Shown piece after piece: positions 16,913 to 26,641 of a stretch of DNA of 64,000 nt. The stretch covers positions 124,001 through 188,000 of the forward strand of contig NZ_CAMYIV010000012.1 of the NCBI RefSeq assembly GCF_947258575.1, in the 5' to 3' direction. Below the pieces are notes generated by a model. That model was given only the letters and a program-made list of their open reading frames with translations, was not told where the DNA came from and made no database searches. The position numbers were made by a program, and so were the translations under genes. This DNA comes from an uncultured Alcanivorax sp. Its GTDB lineage: Bacteria > Pseudomonadota > Gammaproteobacteria > Pseudomonadales > Alcanivoracaceae. How positions within the stretch are numbered: the first letter of the stretch is position 1; every line of letters starts with the position of its first letter.

Positions 16913-19900
16913 ATGAAACTGCTTGCCGTCCTTCGCATTGCTGTTGTCAGCATGCTGGTCTTGACCAGCGTGCTGCTGCATGCTGCCACGGCGCCAGGCA
17001 CAGCCTTGTTGAATCAGGCAGAAATGCGCTATTTCGATCCGCTGACAGGGCGGGTAGTGGTGGTGCGCTCCAATATTTCCCGGGTCATGGTCGGGGAAAG
17101 TCCCGCCTTTGAGCTGGATGAGGACAAGACTCGCCAGGCCTCTGCGGGCCAATCCGTCAGTATCGAACATACGCTCACCAATACCGGAAATGTGACCGAC
17201 AGCTACACCCTGAACCTGGCTAATCTGGGGGGCGACGCGGGTGATCTGCAGGGGCTGTCGGTCTACCGCGACATCAATGGCAACGGGGTTGCCGATCCGG
17301 GCGAACCGGCGATCACCGGGATTGCTTCCTTGCCGGCGGGACAGACCGTTAACCTGGTGATCAGTGGCACGGTGCCGGCATCCTTGCAGACCGGTGATGA
17401 AATCCGCTTGTCATTACAGGGTCAGTCGCAGCTGGATGGTACGTTGGTTGATACGGCGCTGGACCGGATCGTGATCGGTGATGGCGCAGCCCTCGTGCTC
17501 AGCAAGTCTTCCAGCCAGAGCTGTGATGTGCCGCAGCAGGAAGGCGCGATACTGGATTATCAGGTGTCGGTCACCAATGTGGGCAACACCGCGCCGGTAG
17601 AAAGAATGCTGCAGGTGTCGGGCCAACAGGAGCAGGGTGTACTGATCGAAGACTCGCTGCCGGGTAACGTCAGCCTGATGCCTGCGGCGATCAGCAATAT
17701 CGCCCCACTTCAGGCACAAGCTCTGGTGCACTTTGCCGGTGATGGGCCGGATGTCTGGCAGCGCTATGCCGACTGGGATGGCAATGGCACGGTTGACCGC
17801 CTGGGTCTGCTTATCCCGGCGGATCAGATTCGTAATAACCAGAGTGGCGGCTTCGCCTTTCAGGTGCAGATCAACAGCGGGCTGACCCAGGGCACCATGC
17901 TGTTCAACCGCGCCTTTGTGGATCTGCAGGGCGACGGTCTGGCTGATGTGGAAAGTAACCGGGTCTGCCATCGCATTGCCGCCACCCTGTCGCCGGGCAT
18001 TACTTTCCAGCGCCCTTCGAATGCGGTCTTCCAGCAGAACCGTGCACCTGTCCACAGTGAGGACAGTGATTTTGTTGATGCGGCCATTTATCCCCTGTTG
18101 CCGGAGGAAAGCCAGCGCATTCTGCTTGATGGCGTCTACCTGCGGCTCACCGCTTCCCAGCTGAACCAGGTATTGGCCGACCAGGATTTTGTGCAGACCA
18201 CACCGGGTGGGGCGCGGCTGCTGGAAGTCTCGCTAACGTCCCGGTTGACGGGGGATACCTTGCTCATGGCGGTCAAGGAGACCGGGGTTAATACCGGGGT
18301 ATTCCGCAGTGTGTACCCGTTCTCTCTCAACGAGACGCGCTCCGGGGGCGGTGGTCTGTGCCCGGCAACGGCCAATGCGAATAATCTGGATCAATACTCT
18401 GGCAGCACGACTCTCAATGAGGTGTTGGGTCTGGGGTGTGTACTGCAGACCGGCCCGGAAGATCGTATTACCGCTACATTCACTGTGCCGACCTTCGGTC
18501 CGGATGGCAGTGTCGTGAATGTGCAGACGGTTACCGCCCTGGCCGCGGTGGACCCGGCCGGGACGGTCTTCGACTCCAGTAATGGACGCCCGCTCCCTGA
18601 GGCGGTCGTCACCCTTTTTCAGTCCCGTCAGCCTTTGGCTGGCACGGGGGCCGCCAGCTGTGCTGCCTTGTCGGAAAGTGCCTACGAGCGTGCGCTGCAT
18701 CCTTTCACCGGTGACGTATTGCCCAGGGAAAACACCAACACCGCCGCTGCAGATAATACCCAGCAGCCTGGACGGTATCAGTTCCCGCTGGCCACGCCGG
18801 GGCACTGCTATTATCTGGATGTGGTTCCCCCCGAGGGTTACACCTTTCCCTCCACTGTTTCACTGGATGCGGCAAAAACCTTTTTCGCCAATATCTCGGA
18901 AAGTTCCTACGGTCTGGGTGGCTATGACGCAGCCGCAGCGCCGGTGGGTCGGGCGGCTGCACGCATGGCCAGCGTGAATAACCAGGGCGCGTTTCTGCTG
19001 GGGCTGGCCGATGTGTTTGTGGATATCCCGCTGGACCCGTCCGCTGCGACTACTGCGGGGGTTCTGGTGCTGGACAAACAGGTAGAAGTGGAGCGTGCAG
19101 CGGTGGGAGATGTGCTGGCCTACCGTATTGATCTCACCAGTAACCATGATGCGGAGCTGTTTGCTGGCCGTATTGTTGACCGGCTTCCCTATGGGTTCCG
19201 TTATATCGAAGACAGTGCCTGGCTGGAAATCAACGATCAGCGCATCGAGATTCCCGCGCCTGCCAACAACGGCGGTAACCAGCTGACCTTCCTGATCCAG
19301 CAACAGACCGCCAGCGGGCCTCAGCCGTTGCCCTTGCAGCCGGGCAGTACCGTCACGCTGCACTACGGGTTGCGCCTGTCGGCCGGCGCCGTGGACAGTG
19401 ACGGCATCAACCGTGCTACGGCTCAGGCCAACACCGCTTCCGGGTTCACTTACTTCTCCAATCAGGGCGAAGCGAAAGTCCAGGTGCGTAACGAAGGTGT
19501 GCTCTCGGACCGGGCCATGGTATTCGGCAAGGTCTACGTGGATAACGATTGTAATAATCTGCAGAACGACGGCGAGTTCCCGGTGGGTGGTGTGAAGCTG
19601 TATCTGTCCGATGGCTCCTGGGTGATCACCGATGAAAATGGGCAATACAGTCTTTATGGTCTGCGCCCGGGGCTGCACACCATCAAGGTAGATCCGCTGA
19701 CGTTGCCGCAAGGGCTGAAGCTCAAGCCCATTGATAACCGCCACGCCGCCGATCCGCAAAGCCGCTTCCTGGATCTGCGCCCGGGGGAATACCACCGGGC
19801 GGACTTCGCAGCCATGTGCCCGCCAGTGGATCAGCGTGATGCCATCGTCGAAAACCTGAAGGCCCGCAATGCATCGCTCTCCGGTGACTGGATGCTGGAT

Positions 19901-22900
19901 GAGGCAGCCCGCTTTGATCCGTTGCGCCAGAGCAATGTGAATAACCGCTTACGCCAGGCCGATGGCGGCGGCGATCTGGGCAGCGGTGTGTACACTCAGA
20001 CCGGTGATGCGAACCTGGCGGAAGTCTGGGATCAGGTCAGCCGCAGTCAGCCGGCAACCGGCCTGGAGAAAAATATGGCGGTGGAGGCTGACGCCCGGAT
20101 GGGCGACACCAAGGACATGGCGGCACAAGTGACGCGCGAGCAGGGCGTCGCCGGTACCTGGCTATGGCCGCAGGACGGTATCAGCCGGGATGGTCGTTTG
20201 CAGGTAGTGGTGCGCGCCGGTGTGGAGCCGGAGCTGTATGTGAATGGCAAGAAGGTACCGCGCAGCCAGTTGGGCGAGCAGGTGCTTAACCGCCGTGAAA
20301 AGGTTCAGGTGCTGAGTTGGTACGGTGTGGAAATGGAAGAGGGGGACAACCAGGTTGAAGTAAAAGCCCTGGATCCTTTTGGCAACAAGCGAGTGCTTGC
20401 CAGCACCGAGATTCTGCGCCCGGAAGCCCCACGTAGCCTGGAGCTGGAACCAGCGGAAAATACCCTGGCGGCAGATGGCGGTCGTTCCACTCTGCCGATC
20501 AAGGTGCGTATGCTCGATGCCCGTGGTAATCCGGCGCGGGGCACCTATTTTGTCACCCTGGAGCATGACAAGGGCGATTGGCTGGAAGAGGATCTGCAGC
20601 CGGATAACCCGGGTCACCAGATGCGAGTCAGCGATGGCGAAGGCATGATCCACCTGCGCAGTACTGAATACACCGGACCGATCCGGTTGCGAGCCCTGGT
20701 GGAAGACTTTGTCGCCACGGCGCGAGTCGAGCAGGTAGCGCCCATGCGGCCTCTGGTTGCCACCGGTTATGTGCAGTTGCGTCAGGGCTTTGGTGGCAAT
20801 CTGCGTGATAACGGTAATGCGCCCACGGAGATTGGCGATTCACTGCCCGAAGAAGAACTGGATGCCAACGGTGCCGTTTTCCTCAAAGGGGCGGTGCGCG
20901 GTGGTGCTCACCTGACGCTGGCCTACGATACGGATAATGATCTGGATGATGATGAAGAGATCCGCCGCGACCTGAACCCGTCAGATTCCTATCCCATTGC
21001 CGGTGATGCTTCGGTGCGTGGTTATGATGCGCGCAGCCGCAGCAAGCTGTACGCCAAGCTGGAAAAAGATCGCAGCAGTCTGCTATGGGGCGACTACCTG
21101 ACCGACCCTAATTACGACTTCCAGGATCTTGGTCGGGTGCAGCGTACCCTCACCGGCCTTAACGCCATTTACGAAAATGACCGGGCCCGCTTCCAGGTGT
21201 TCGGCGCCCGGCCGGAATATGAACAAGTCAGCGAGGAAATTCCCGGTAACGGTACCGCCTTGCTGTTCACCCTGGCCAATCGTCCGGCTCGCGACAGCGA
21301 AACCCTGGAGTTGATTGTCCGCGATCGAGGCAATCCGGGGCTGGTGATTTCCACTCAGCCACTGACCCGTTACGTGGATTACTCGGTGAATTACTTCACT
21401 GGCGATATCCGTTTTCATGACGTCATTCCCACCGTGGATGAAAACCTGAATCCGGTATTCATCCGTGCCAGCTATAACGTGGAAGCCTCTGATGCCGAGG
21501 AGTACAACGTACTGGGCGCCCGCTTCCGCTACCAACTCAGTGACAAACTGACTGTCAGCGCCAGCCGCACCCGCGACGAGCATGAAAGCGAAGGCTTCGA
21601 CCTGAGTAGCGTGGCCGCGGAGTACGCCCTCACCGATCAGAACAGTATTTATGCGTCGTCAGCCACCATGGAAAACAATGATGACGATAGCGAAGGTGGG
21701 GCGATCAGCCTGGGCAGCCAATGGCGCTGGCAGGATGGCTCCAGCACCGATCTTCGCTGGGCCCGGGCGGAAGAGGGTTTCCGTAATCCGGCGGCTGGCA
21801 TTGCTGAATCCCGCGAAGAAATGCGTCTGGATCATGAGCAGGTGCTGTCGCGCAGTCTGTCCGCCCAGGTGGAAGCGGTGCATTCCCAGTCCCTGGAAAA
21901 CGACGACGCGCAAAGTAGCCTGGGTCTGATCGGCAAGAAACAGATCGGTGCCACCCAGTTACGTGCCGGGGCCCGGGGCATCGAGCAGAAAGATGACCAA
22001 GGGGAAGACCGCTTCGCAACCTGGGTTCTGGGTGCCAGCCAGGGGACGCGCCTGTTCGGCAAGCCGTTGACCGTGGGCTCGGAATACGAGCAGGCCTTCA
22101 ATGACCGTGATCGTCGCCGTATTGCCGCCGATGCGGATCTGGGGATTACCGACAAGACCAGCCTCTACAGCCGCTATGAGCTGATCAACAGTCTCAGTGG
22201 AGTCAACCTGCTGAACAACGACGTGGAGACCCGCCAGTTTACCTTCGGCGTACGCTCCGCGCTCAGTCGTAGCACCGATGTATTTTCCGAGTACCGCCTG
22301 CGCGGTGCGCAGGACGGTCGTGATGTTGCAGCAGCCAACGGGGTACGTTCGCACTTCGAAATCGAACCGGGCCTGACTTTCAGCCCGTCGGCGGAATGGA
22401 TTGAAACCCTGGAAGGTAATACCAGTCAGGATTCCACTGCCCTGTCGCTGGCGGCAGAAGACAAACGTAACCCTAATCGCCGCACTCTGGGCCGGGTGGA
22501 AACCCGCTTCGGCGATGAGCGCACCTACTACGGCTTCAGTGCTGCCAACATCTGGCGCGTCAATCTGGACTGGTCTGCCGTAGTGCGTGACGACCTGCGG
22601 CTACAATACTTCGATGGCCAGCCCAAGCAGGGCGACAATATTGTCACCCTGGGCATGGCTCGCCGCCCGCGTCTGGATAATCGCCACCACATGCTGTTCA
22701 TGTACAAATGGAAAACCCAGTGGGGCGGCGAAGCCGCCAGTGATCGGCGCGTACACATTGTCTCCAACCACCATAATTTCCAGCCCCATGACGACTGGAT
22801 TTTCTCCGGCCGGATTGGTGCAAAGTGGCAGCAGACCGAGCTGGGCAATCTGGATGTGGATACCGATGCCTATGTGGCCGATGGTCGTATTATCTGGGAC

Positions 22901-23188
22901 ATTTCCCGCCGTTTTGATCTGGATCTGCATGGCGGCGCGTTGACCACTGAAGGAGTCAGCGAACGCCGCTACAGCTTTGGCGTTGGCGTCAATGCCCTGG
23001 TGCGCCGCAATCTGCGTATGGGCGTTGGCTACAATTTTTCCGGTTTCCGCGATGATGACCTGGATCCGGAAGGCTATAACGTGGAAGGCCTGTATATCGG
23101 CCTGGAATACAAGTTTGATGAAGATGATCTGGGTTGGCTGGGCAGCAAGGCTGCCGGGCAGCGCAGTTATATGGGAGACGCGCGATGA
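16913..23188 (+). CDS. Giant outer-membrane protein: DUF11/SdrD-like modules plus C-terminal beta-barrel-like region
   Basis: A 2091-aa protein. The Sec signal is about residues 1-24, then APGTALLNQAEMRYFD (the shared opening block), DUF11-like modules (about 60-350), an unassigned stretch with ETGVNTGVFRSVYPF (about 370-480), SdrD/CarbopepD-like folds (about 545-650 and 870-970), a DUF11 module (about 717-850) and an Ig-like module (about 1170-1285). From about residue 1360 (SVRGYDARSRSKLYAKLEKD, LLWGDYLTD) to the end the pattern is alternating amphipathic beta strands with aromatic girdles and charged turns, as in an outer-membrane barrel of 20 or more strands. There is no TonB box or plug. 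The ribosome site is weak. Its stop overlaps the OmpA-like lipoprotein start. A display or secretion platform is my inference. Confidence 0.75.
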   Translation: MKLLAVLRIAVVSMLVLTSVLLHAATAPGTALLNQAEMRYFDPLTGRVVVVRSNISRVMVGESPAFELDEDKTRQASAGQSVSIEHTLTNTGNVTDSYTLNLANLGGDAGDLQGLSVYRDINGNGVADPGEPAITGIASLPAGQTVNLVISGTVPASLQTGDEIRLSLQGQSQLDGTLVDTALDRIVIGDGAALVLSKSSSQSCDVPQQEGAILDYQVSVTNVGNTAPVERMLQVSGQQEQGVLIEDSLPGNVSLMPAAISNIAPLQAQALVHFAGDGPDVWQRYADWDGNGTVDRLGLLIPADQIRNNQSGGFAFQVQINSGLTQGTMLFNRAFVDLQGDGLADVESNRVCHRIAATLSPGITFQRPSNAVFQQNRAPVHSEDSDFVDAAIYPLLPEESQRILLDGVYLRLTASQLNQVLADQDFVQTTPGGARLLEVSLTSRLTGDTLLMAVKETGVNTGVFRSVYPFSLNETRSGGGGLCPATANANNLDQYSGSTTLNEVLGLGCVLQTGPEDRITATFTVPTFGPDGSVVNVQTVTALAAVDPAGTVFDSSNGRPLPEAVVTLFQSRQPLAGTGAASCAALSESAYERALHPFTGDVLPRENTNTAAADNTQQPGRYQFPLATPGHCYYLDVVPPEGYTFPSTVSLDAAKTFFANISESSYGLGGYDAAAAPVGRAAARMASVNNQGAFLLGLADVFVDIPLDPSAATTAGVLVLDKQVEVERAAVGDVLAYRIDLTSNHDAELFAGRIVDRLPYGFRYIEDSAWLEINDQRIEIPAPANNGGNQLTFLIQQQTASGPQPLPLQPGSTVTLHYGLRLSAGAVDSDGINRATAQANTASGFTYFSNQGEAKVQVRNEGVLSDRAMVFGKVYVDNDCNNLQNDGEFPVGGVKLYLSDGSWVITDENGQYSLYGLRPGLHTIKVDPLTLPQGLKLKPIDNRHAADPQSRFLDLRPGEYHRADFAAMCPPVDQRDAIVENLKARNASLSGDWMLDEAARFDPLRQSNVNNRLRQADGGGDLGSGVYTQTGDANLAEVWDQVSRSQPATGLEKNMAVEADARMGDTKDMAAQVTREQGVAGTWLWPQDGISRDGRLQVVVRAGVEPELYVNGKKVPRSQLGEQVLNRREKVQVLSWYGVEMEEGDNQVEVKALDPFGNKRVLASTEILRPEAPRSLELEPAENTLAADGGRSTLPIKVRMLDARGNPARGTYFVTLEHDKGDWLEEDLQPDNPGHQMRVSDGEGMIHLRSTEYTGPIRLRALVEDFVATARVEQVAPMRPLVATGYVQLRQGFGGNLRDNGNAPTEIGDSLPEEELDANGAVFLKGAVRGGAHLTLAYDTDNDLDDDEEIRRDLNPSDSYPIAGDASVRGYDARSRSKLYAKLEKDRSSLLWGDYLTDPNYDFQDLGRVQRTLTGLNAIYENDRARFQVFGARPEYEQVSEEIPGNGTALLFTLANRPARDSETLELIVRDRGNPGLVISTQPLTRYVDYSVNYFTGDIRFHDVIPTVDENLNPVFIRASYNVEASDAEEYNVLGARFRYQLSDKLTVSASRTRDEHESEGFDLSSVAAEYALTDQNSIYASSATMENNDDDSEGGAISLGSQWRWQDGSSTDLRWARAEEGFRNPAAGIAESREEMRLDHEQVLSRSLSAQVEAVHSQSLENDDAQSSLGLIGKKQIGATQLRAGARGIEQKDDQGEDRFATWVLGASQGTRLFGKPLTVGSEYEQAFNDRDRRRIAADADLGITDKTSLYSRYELINSLSGVNLLNNDVETRQFTFGVRSALSRSTDVFSEYRLRGAQDGRDVAAANGVRSHFEIEPGLTFSPSAEWIETLEGNTSQDSTALSLAAEDKRNPNRRTLGRVETRFGDERTYYGFSAANIWRVNLDWSAVVRDDLRLQYFDGQPKQGDNIVTLGMARRPRLDNRHHMLFMYKWKTQWGGEAASDRRVHIVSNHHNFQPHDDWIFSGRIGAKWQQTELGNLDVDTDAYVADGRIIWDISRRFDLDLHGGALTTEGVSERRYSFGVGVNALVRRNLRMGVGYNFSGFRDDDLDPEGYNVEGLYIGLEYKFDEDDLGWLGSKAAGQRSYMGDAR

Positions 23189-23769
23189 ACCGTTTGGTCA
23201 TGGCGGCATACATGATGCTGGCGGCAGGTTTGTCTGGCTGTGTCAGTACCGAGGCACTGTATGCCGAGTACGAAGAAGTGTGTCCGGTAAAAGCCACCGT
23301 GACTGACACCGGCATGGTGATGGTCACGGCGCTGGCGTCCCAATCGAAAGGTCAGCTCTGGGAGCCGGCGGTGTATTTCGGTTTTGATGAGTACGGTTTG
23401 ATTGAGGATGAAGTGACGCGTCTCGACCGCAATCTTGTCATTTTAAAGCAGTATCCGGCGTTGCAAATCAGCATCCAGGCCTTTACCGATCAGCTGGGCG
23501 GCAAGGCCTATAACCGCGCACTGGCCGAGAAGCGTATGGATCAGGTCAGCGATTACCTGCAGGAAAATGGCCTGGATTCCTCGCGGATCAAAAAGGCACC
23601 GCTAGGTAAGGAACTGCCGATCCTGCCCAGCGACAGCGAGCAGGATCGCATCGTCAATCGGCGGGTCGAGTTGATGCCACTGGATGCGCAAGGTCGTCCG
23701 CTGGTATTGCGGGTTGATTTCCAGGGCAGCGGCGGCGACAGCTTCGTGGCACCCGAGCCGGTGAGGTAA
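23185..23769 (+). CDS. OmpA-like peptidoglycan-binding lipoprotein
   Basis: A 194-aa lipoprotein. The signal ends in a lipobox LSGC (Cys at about residue 19). The C-terminal half is an OmpA/Pal/MotB-type domain: VYFGFDEYGLIEDE, then IQAFTDQLGGKAYNRALAEK and a closing IVNRRVELMP, with the conserved Asp and Arg that bind diaminopimelate in peptidoglycan (TD in the first helix region, NRRVE at the end). It starts inside the stop of the 2091-aa barrel gene (ATGA), so the two are translationally coupled. A natural role is to tether that barrel to the cell wall, like Pal-type partners of other outer-membrane machines. The partnership is inferred from coupling only. Confidence 0.85.
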   Translation: MNRLVMAAYMMLAAGLSGCVSTEALYAEYEEVCPVKATVTDTGMVMVTALASQSKGQLWEPAVYFGFDEYGLIEDEVTRLDRNLVILKQYPALQISIQAFTDQLGGKAYNRALAEKRMDQVSDYLQENGLDSSRIKKAPLGKELPILPSDSEQDRIVNRRVELMPLDAQGRPLVLRVDFQGSGGDSFVAPEPVR

Positions 23770-23773
23770 CGGG

Positions 23774-26641
23774 ATGAAAGTGACGCGCAAGTCTCTGGGT
23801 ATAGTATTGCTGCTGTTGACTGCCGTGGCAGTCAAGGCGGCGGCACCGACGGCGGGAACGGTCATCAAGAATCAGGCATCGGCCAGTTACCGGGCCTGTC
23901 TGGATGATGACTGTTCTGTGCTGGCCGAGACCCAGCGTGTCACCTCCAACCTGGTGGAAACCCTGATACAGGCTGTGCCCGGCATCGAACTGGTCAGCGC
24001 GCAAAGCAAGCCGTCGCTGCCGGGGGGCGTGGTGTATTTCCCTCACACCCTGACCAATACCGGTAATGGCCGGGATCGCTACCAGCTCTGCCTGGACAGC
24101 ATTGATGCGGATGTCGCTGCCTGGTCTGTATTCCCGGATGCCAATGGCGATGGTCAAGCGGACAGCGGCGCCCCCCTGTTTACCCATACTGATCCCGATG
24201 GCTGCTGGGATTCCCCGACCCCGGACTTGTTGGCCGGTGACAGCTTTGCGCTGGTCATCGAAGCCGAGGTGAGCGGCGTGGCCATTAGCGGGCAGTCCCT
24301 GTCGCTGGACGTCACCGCTACCAGCAACACCAATGCCGCCCTGACGGCAGCCAATACCGACACCATCAACCTGATCGAGGGGCCGGTGCTGGAAGTGGTC
24401 AAATCCCTCAGTGTTCGCCAGGGTCGCTCGCCCTCAGGGCCGGTTACGGTGACCTTGGCCTATCGCAATCCGTCCGATCAGGTTGCCACCCAGGTGGAAA
24501 TCGAAGATCTGCTGCCGCAGATTTCCGTGGACGGTGTAAATGCGGGAATGACCTATGTGCCGGGTTCGGCACGCTGGACTGTTAGCGGCGCCACCGTGCT
24601 GACCGATGACGGTGACGATGGCAGCCAGGGTAGTGCCCCGGACCTGATCGATTACTGTGCCTACGATACCGGTGCGGCAAACAGCGACTGCCATGACCGG
24701 GTTCGTGCTGTCATTGCCCAGCTGCCACCGGGAGCGGTGGGTTCCCTGGCCTTTGACGTCAATATTGATGCAGGGCTGGCCGCCGGCGACCGGGTGCGTA
24801 ACCTGGCAACGCTGAATTATCAGAATGGCGACGGCAGCAATTCCTTTGGGCCCTTTGATAGCAACACCGTGGATTACCGGATTATCGAGCGAGCTCTGCT
24901 GCCCGCCGTGGTGGCCAACAACAGCGAATCCGATAGCCTGACCGGCGAGGATGATAGTAGCAACACCGGTAACCGGGTGGAGTTGGCCAGCCTGGGGCAG
25001 GGTGGAGTGGCATCGTTCAGCAACGTGATCTGGAACCGGGGCGATGGCGAAGACACTTTCGATGTTCTGGTGGACCCGGCGGAGGATCGACTTGGCGCGC
25101 CTCTGGCTGCCCCTTTCCCGACGGGAACCGTGTTCCAGTTGTACAAAAGCGACGGTGGTACGCCATTGGTGGATACCGATGGCAATGGTGTCGCTGATAC
25201 CGGGCCGATCCCGCTGCCGGATGCCGGCGGCCAGTGCCCGCCCCGCTTCGTGACCGACAGCATTAACTTGGCCTGTGGGGTACGCGTGGTAATGCAGGCC
25301 ACCCTGCCTCCGGATGCCCTGGGCGGTCCCTTTGAAGTCACCAAAATAGCGCGTTCTGTCACCGACCCTCAGGTCACTAACGCGGTCAGCGATATCCTCC
25401 TCAGCATTCTCGCCAACAGCGTGGATCTGACCAATGATGTGCCGGTGAATGGCAGTGCCCCCGGTGAAGGAGCGGGCCCGGAGGCGGCGCCGGTTCAGAC
25501 AGTTAATGTGGCCCCGGGGGAACAGGCCATTCTGCAGCTGGTGGTTAATAACACCGGCGCGCGGCAGGACTCTTATGTCCTGGCGGTCAGCGACATGGAT
25601 TTTGCCCCCGGGCAGTTACCCGCAGGTTGGCAGGTGAGTTTTTATCGCGACGGTGGCAACGGCGATTGCAGCTCACTGGGCGCGGTGCTTAACAACACCG
25701 GGCTGATCCCTGCCAGCGACAATCGTCGGATCTGTGCCCGGGTAACCGCACCGGCAAACGCACAGGGCGGCGATACCCTAAATCTGTATTTCCGTGCCTT
25801 GTCGCCGACCAGCGGCGCCAGCGATATCAAGCTGGATGCGGTGGCAGTGGTGGCTGGCCCCGCCCTGGCCCTGACCCCGGATCAGGTGGGGCAGGTAGAG
25901 CCGGGTAGCTCGGTGGTCTATACCCATCAACTGGCCAACACCGGCAATGTGCCGCTCAGCAATGTGCTGCTTTCGGCCGCTCCGGATGCGGCGTCCGACA
26001 ATGGCTGGTCCGTGGTGCTCTATGAAGACTCTAATGGCGATGGGGTCTGGGGCCCGACAGATACGGTAATCGGAGATGGCGTGGCACTGCAGACGGCTGG
26101 CGCCGATGGCGTTCTGGATGTGGGTGAAAGCCTGGCTATTTTTTCCAAGGTGTTTGCTCCGGCCTCCGTGGCCTTCGGCATCACCAATGTGAAAACGCTC
26201 ACCGCTAACGCTGAGGGCGCCAGCCAGAGTGTTAGCGATTCCGCAACGGATACCACTACAACCAACAACACCGACGTGGCCATCACCAAGGAGCAAGCCC
26301 TGGATGCGGATTGCGATGGTATTCCCGATGGCCCGGGCGCATGCAGCGGCGACAACTGTTTTGTCTTCACTCGCTTCGAAGTGACTCCCGGCGAGCAGTG
26401 CGTCATTTATCGTCTGACCGCCACCAACACCGGCGCGGAGCCTATGTATCAGGTCATCATCAACGATCGTACCCAGCCATTCACCAGCATGTTGGCAGCA
26501 GCAACCAGCTGTGAAGCCCCGGCGGGTGTTTGCAGCGTGGTGGAACCAGCGGATGCAGCCACTGGCGATGTGTCTGCCGAGATTGGGTTGCTGGGTCCCG
26601 GCGAAGCCGCCATGCTGATTTTCGGCTTACGGGTGGAATGA
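23774..26641 (+). CDS. Large secreted DUF11-repeat protein, paralogue of the 981-aa protein
   Basis: A 955-aa exported protein with a Sec signal (about residues 1-23, LGIVLLLLTAVAVKA) and the opening block APTAGTVIKNQASASYRA. The module order follows the 981-aa protein almost throughout: VVYFPHTLTNTGNGRDRYQL, then DUF11 strands, a module with DTDGNGVADTGPIPL, one with LQLVVNNTGARQDSYVL, and a C-terminal 250-aa part (ALTPDQVGQVEPGSSVVYTH, SKVFAPASVAFG, then QCVIYRLTATNTGAEP). More cysteines are present than in the 981-aa protein, many in pairs, suggesting disulphides formed in the periplasm. It starts five bases after the OmpA-like gene, and its stop overlaps the next start. Confidence 0.8.
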   Translation: MKVTRKSLGIVLLLLTAVAVKAAAPTAGTVIKNQASASYRACLDDDCSVLAETQRVTSNLVETLIQAVPGIELVSAQSKPSLPGGVVYFPHTLTNTGNGRDRYQLCLDSIDADVAAWSVFPDANGDGQADSGAPLFTHTDPDGCWDSPTPDLLAGDSFALVIEAEVSGVAISGQSLSLDVTATSNTNAALTAANTDTINLIEGPVLEVVKSLSVRQGRSPSGPVTVTLAYRNPSDQVATQVEIEDLLPQISVDGVNAGMTYVPGSARWTVSGATVLTDDGDDGSQGSAPDLIDYCAYDTGAANSDCHDRVRAVIAQLPPGAVGSLAFDVNIDAGLAAGDRVRNLATLNYQNGDGSNSFGPFDSNTVDYRIIERALLPAVVANNSESDSLTGEDDSSNTGNRVELASLGQGGVASFSNVIWNRGDGEDTFDVLVDPAEDRLGAPLAAPFPTGTVFQLYKSDGGTPLVDTDGNGVADTGPIPLPDAGGQCPPRFVTDSINLACGVRVVMQATLPPDALGGPFEVTKIARSVTDPQVTNAVSDILLSILANSVDLTNDVPVNGSAPGEGAGPEAAPVQTVNVAPGEQAILQLVVNNTGARQDSYVLAVSDMDFAPGQLPAGWQVSFYRDGGNGDCSSLGAVLNNTGLIPASDNRRICARVTAPANAQGGDTLNLYFRALSPTSGASDIKLDAVAVVAGPALALTPDQVGQVEPGSSVVYTHQLANTGNVPLSNVLLSAAPDAASDNGWSVVLYEDSNGDGVWGPTDTVIGDGVALQTAGADGVLDVGESLAIFSKVFAPASVAFGITNVKTLTANAEGASQSVSDSATDTTTTNNTDVAITKEQALDADCDGIPDGPGACSGDNCFVFTRFEVTPGEQCVIYRLTATNTGAEPMYQVIINDRTQPFTSMLAAATSCEAPAGVCSVVEPADAATGDVSAEIGLLGPGEAAMLIFGLRVE

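Noticed and set aside
16913-23188. Giant protein as a TonB-dependent receptor
   Set aside because: No TonB box, no plug domain at the N-terminus of the barrel, and 1280 residues of secreted-type modules precede it.
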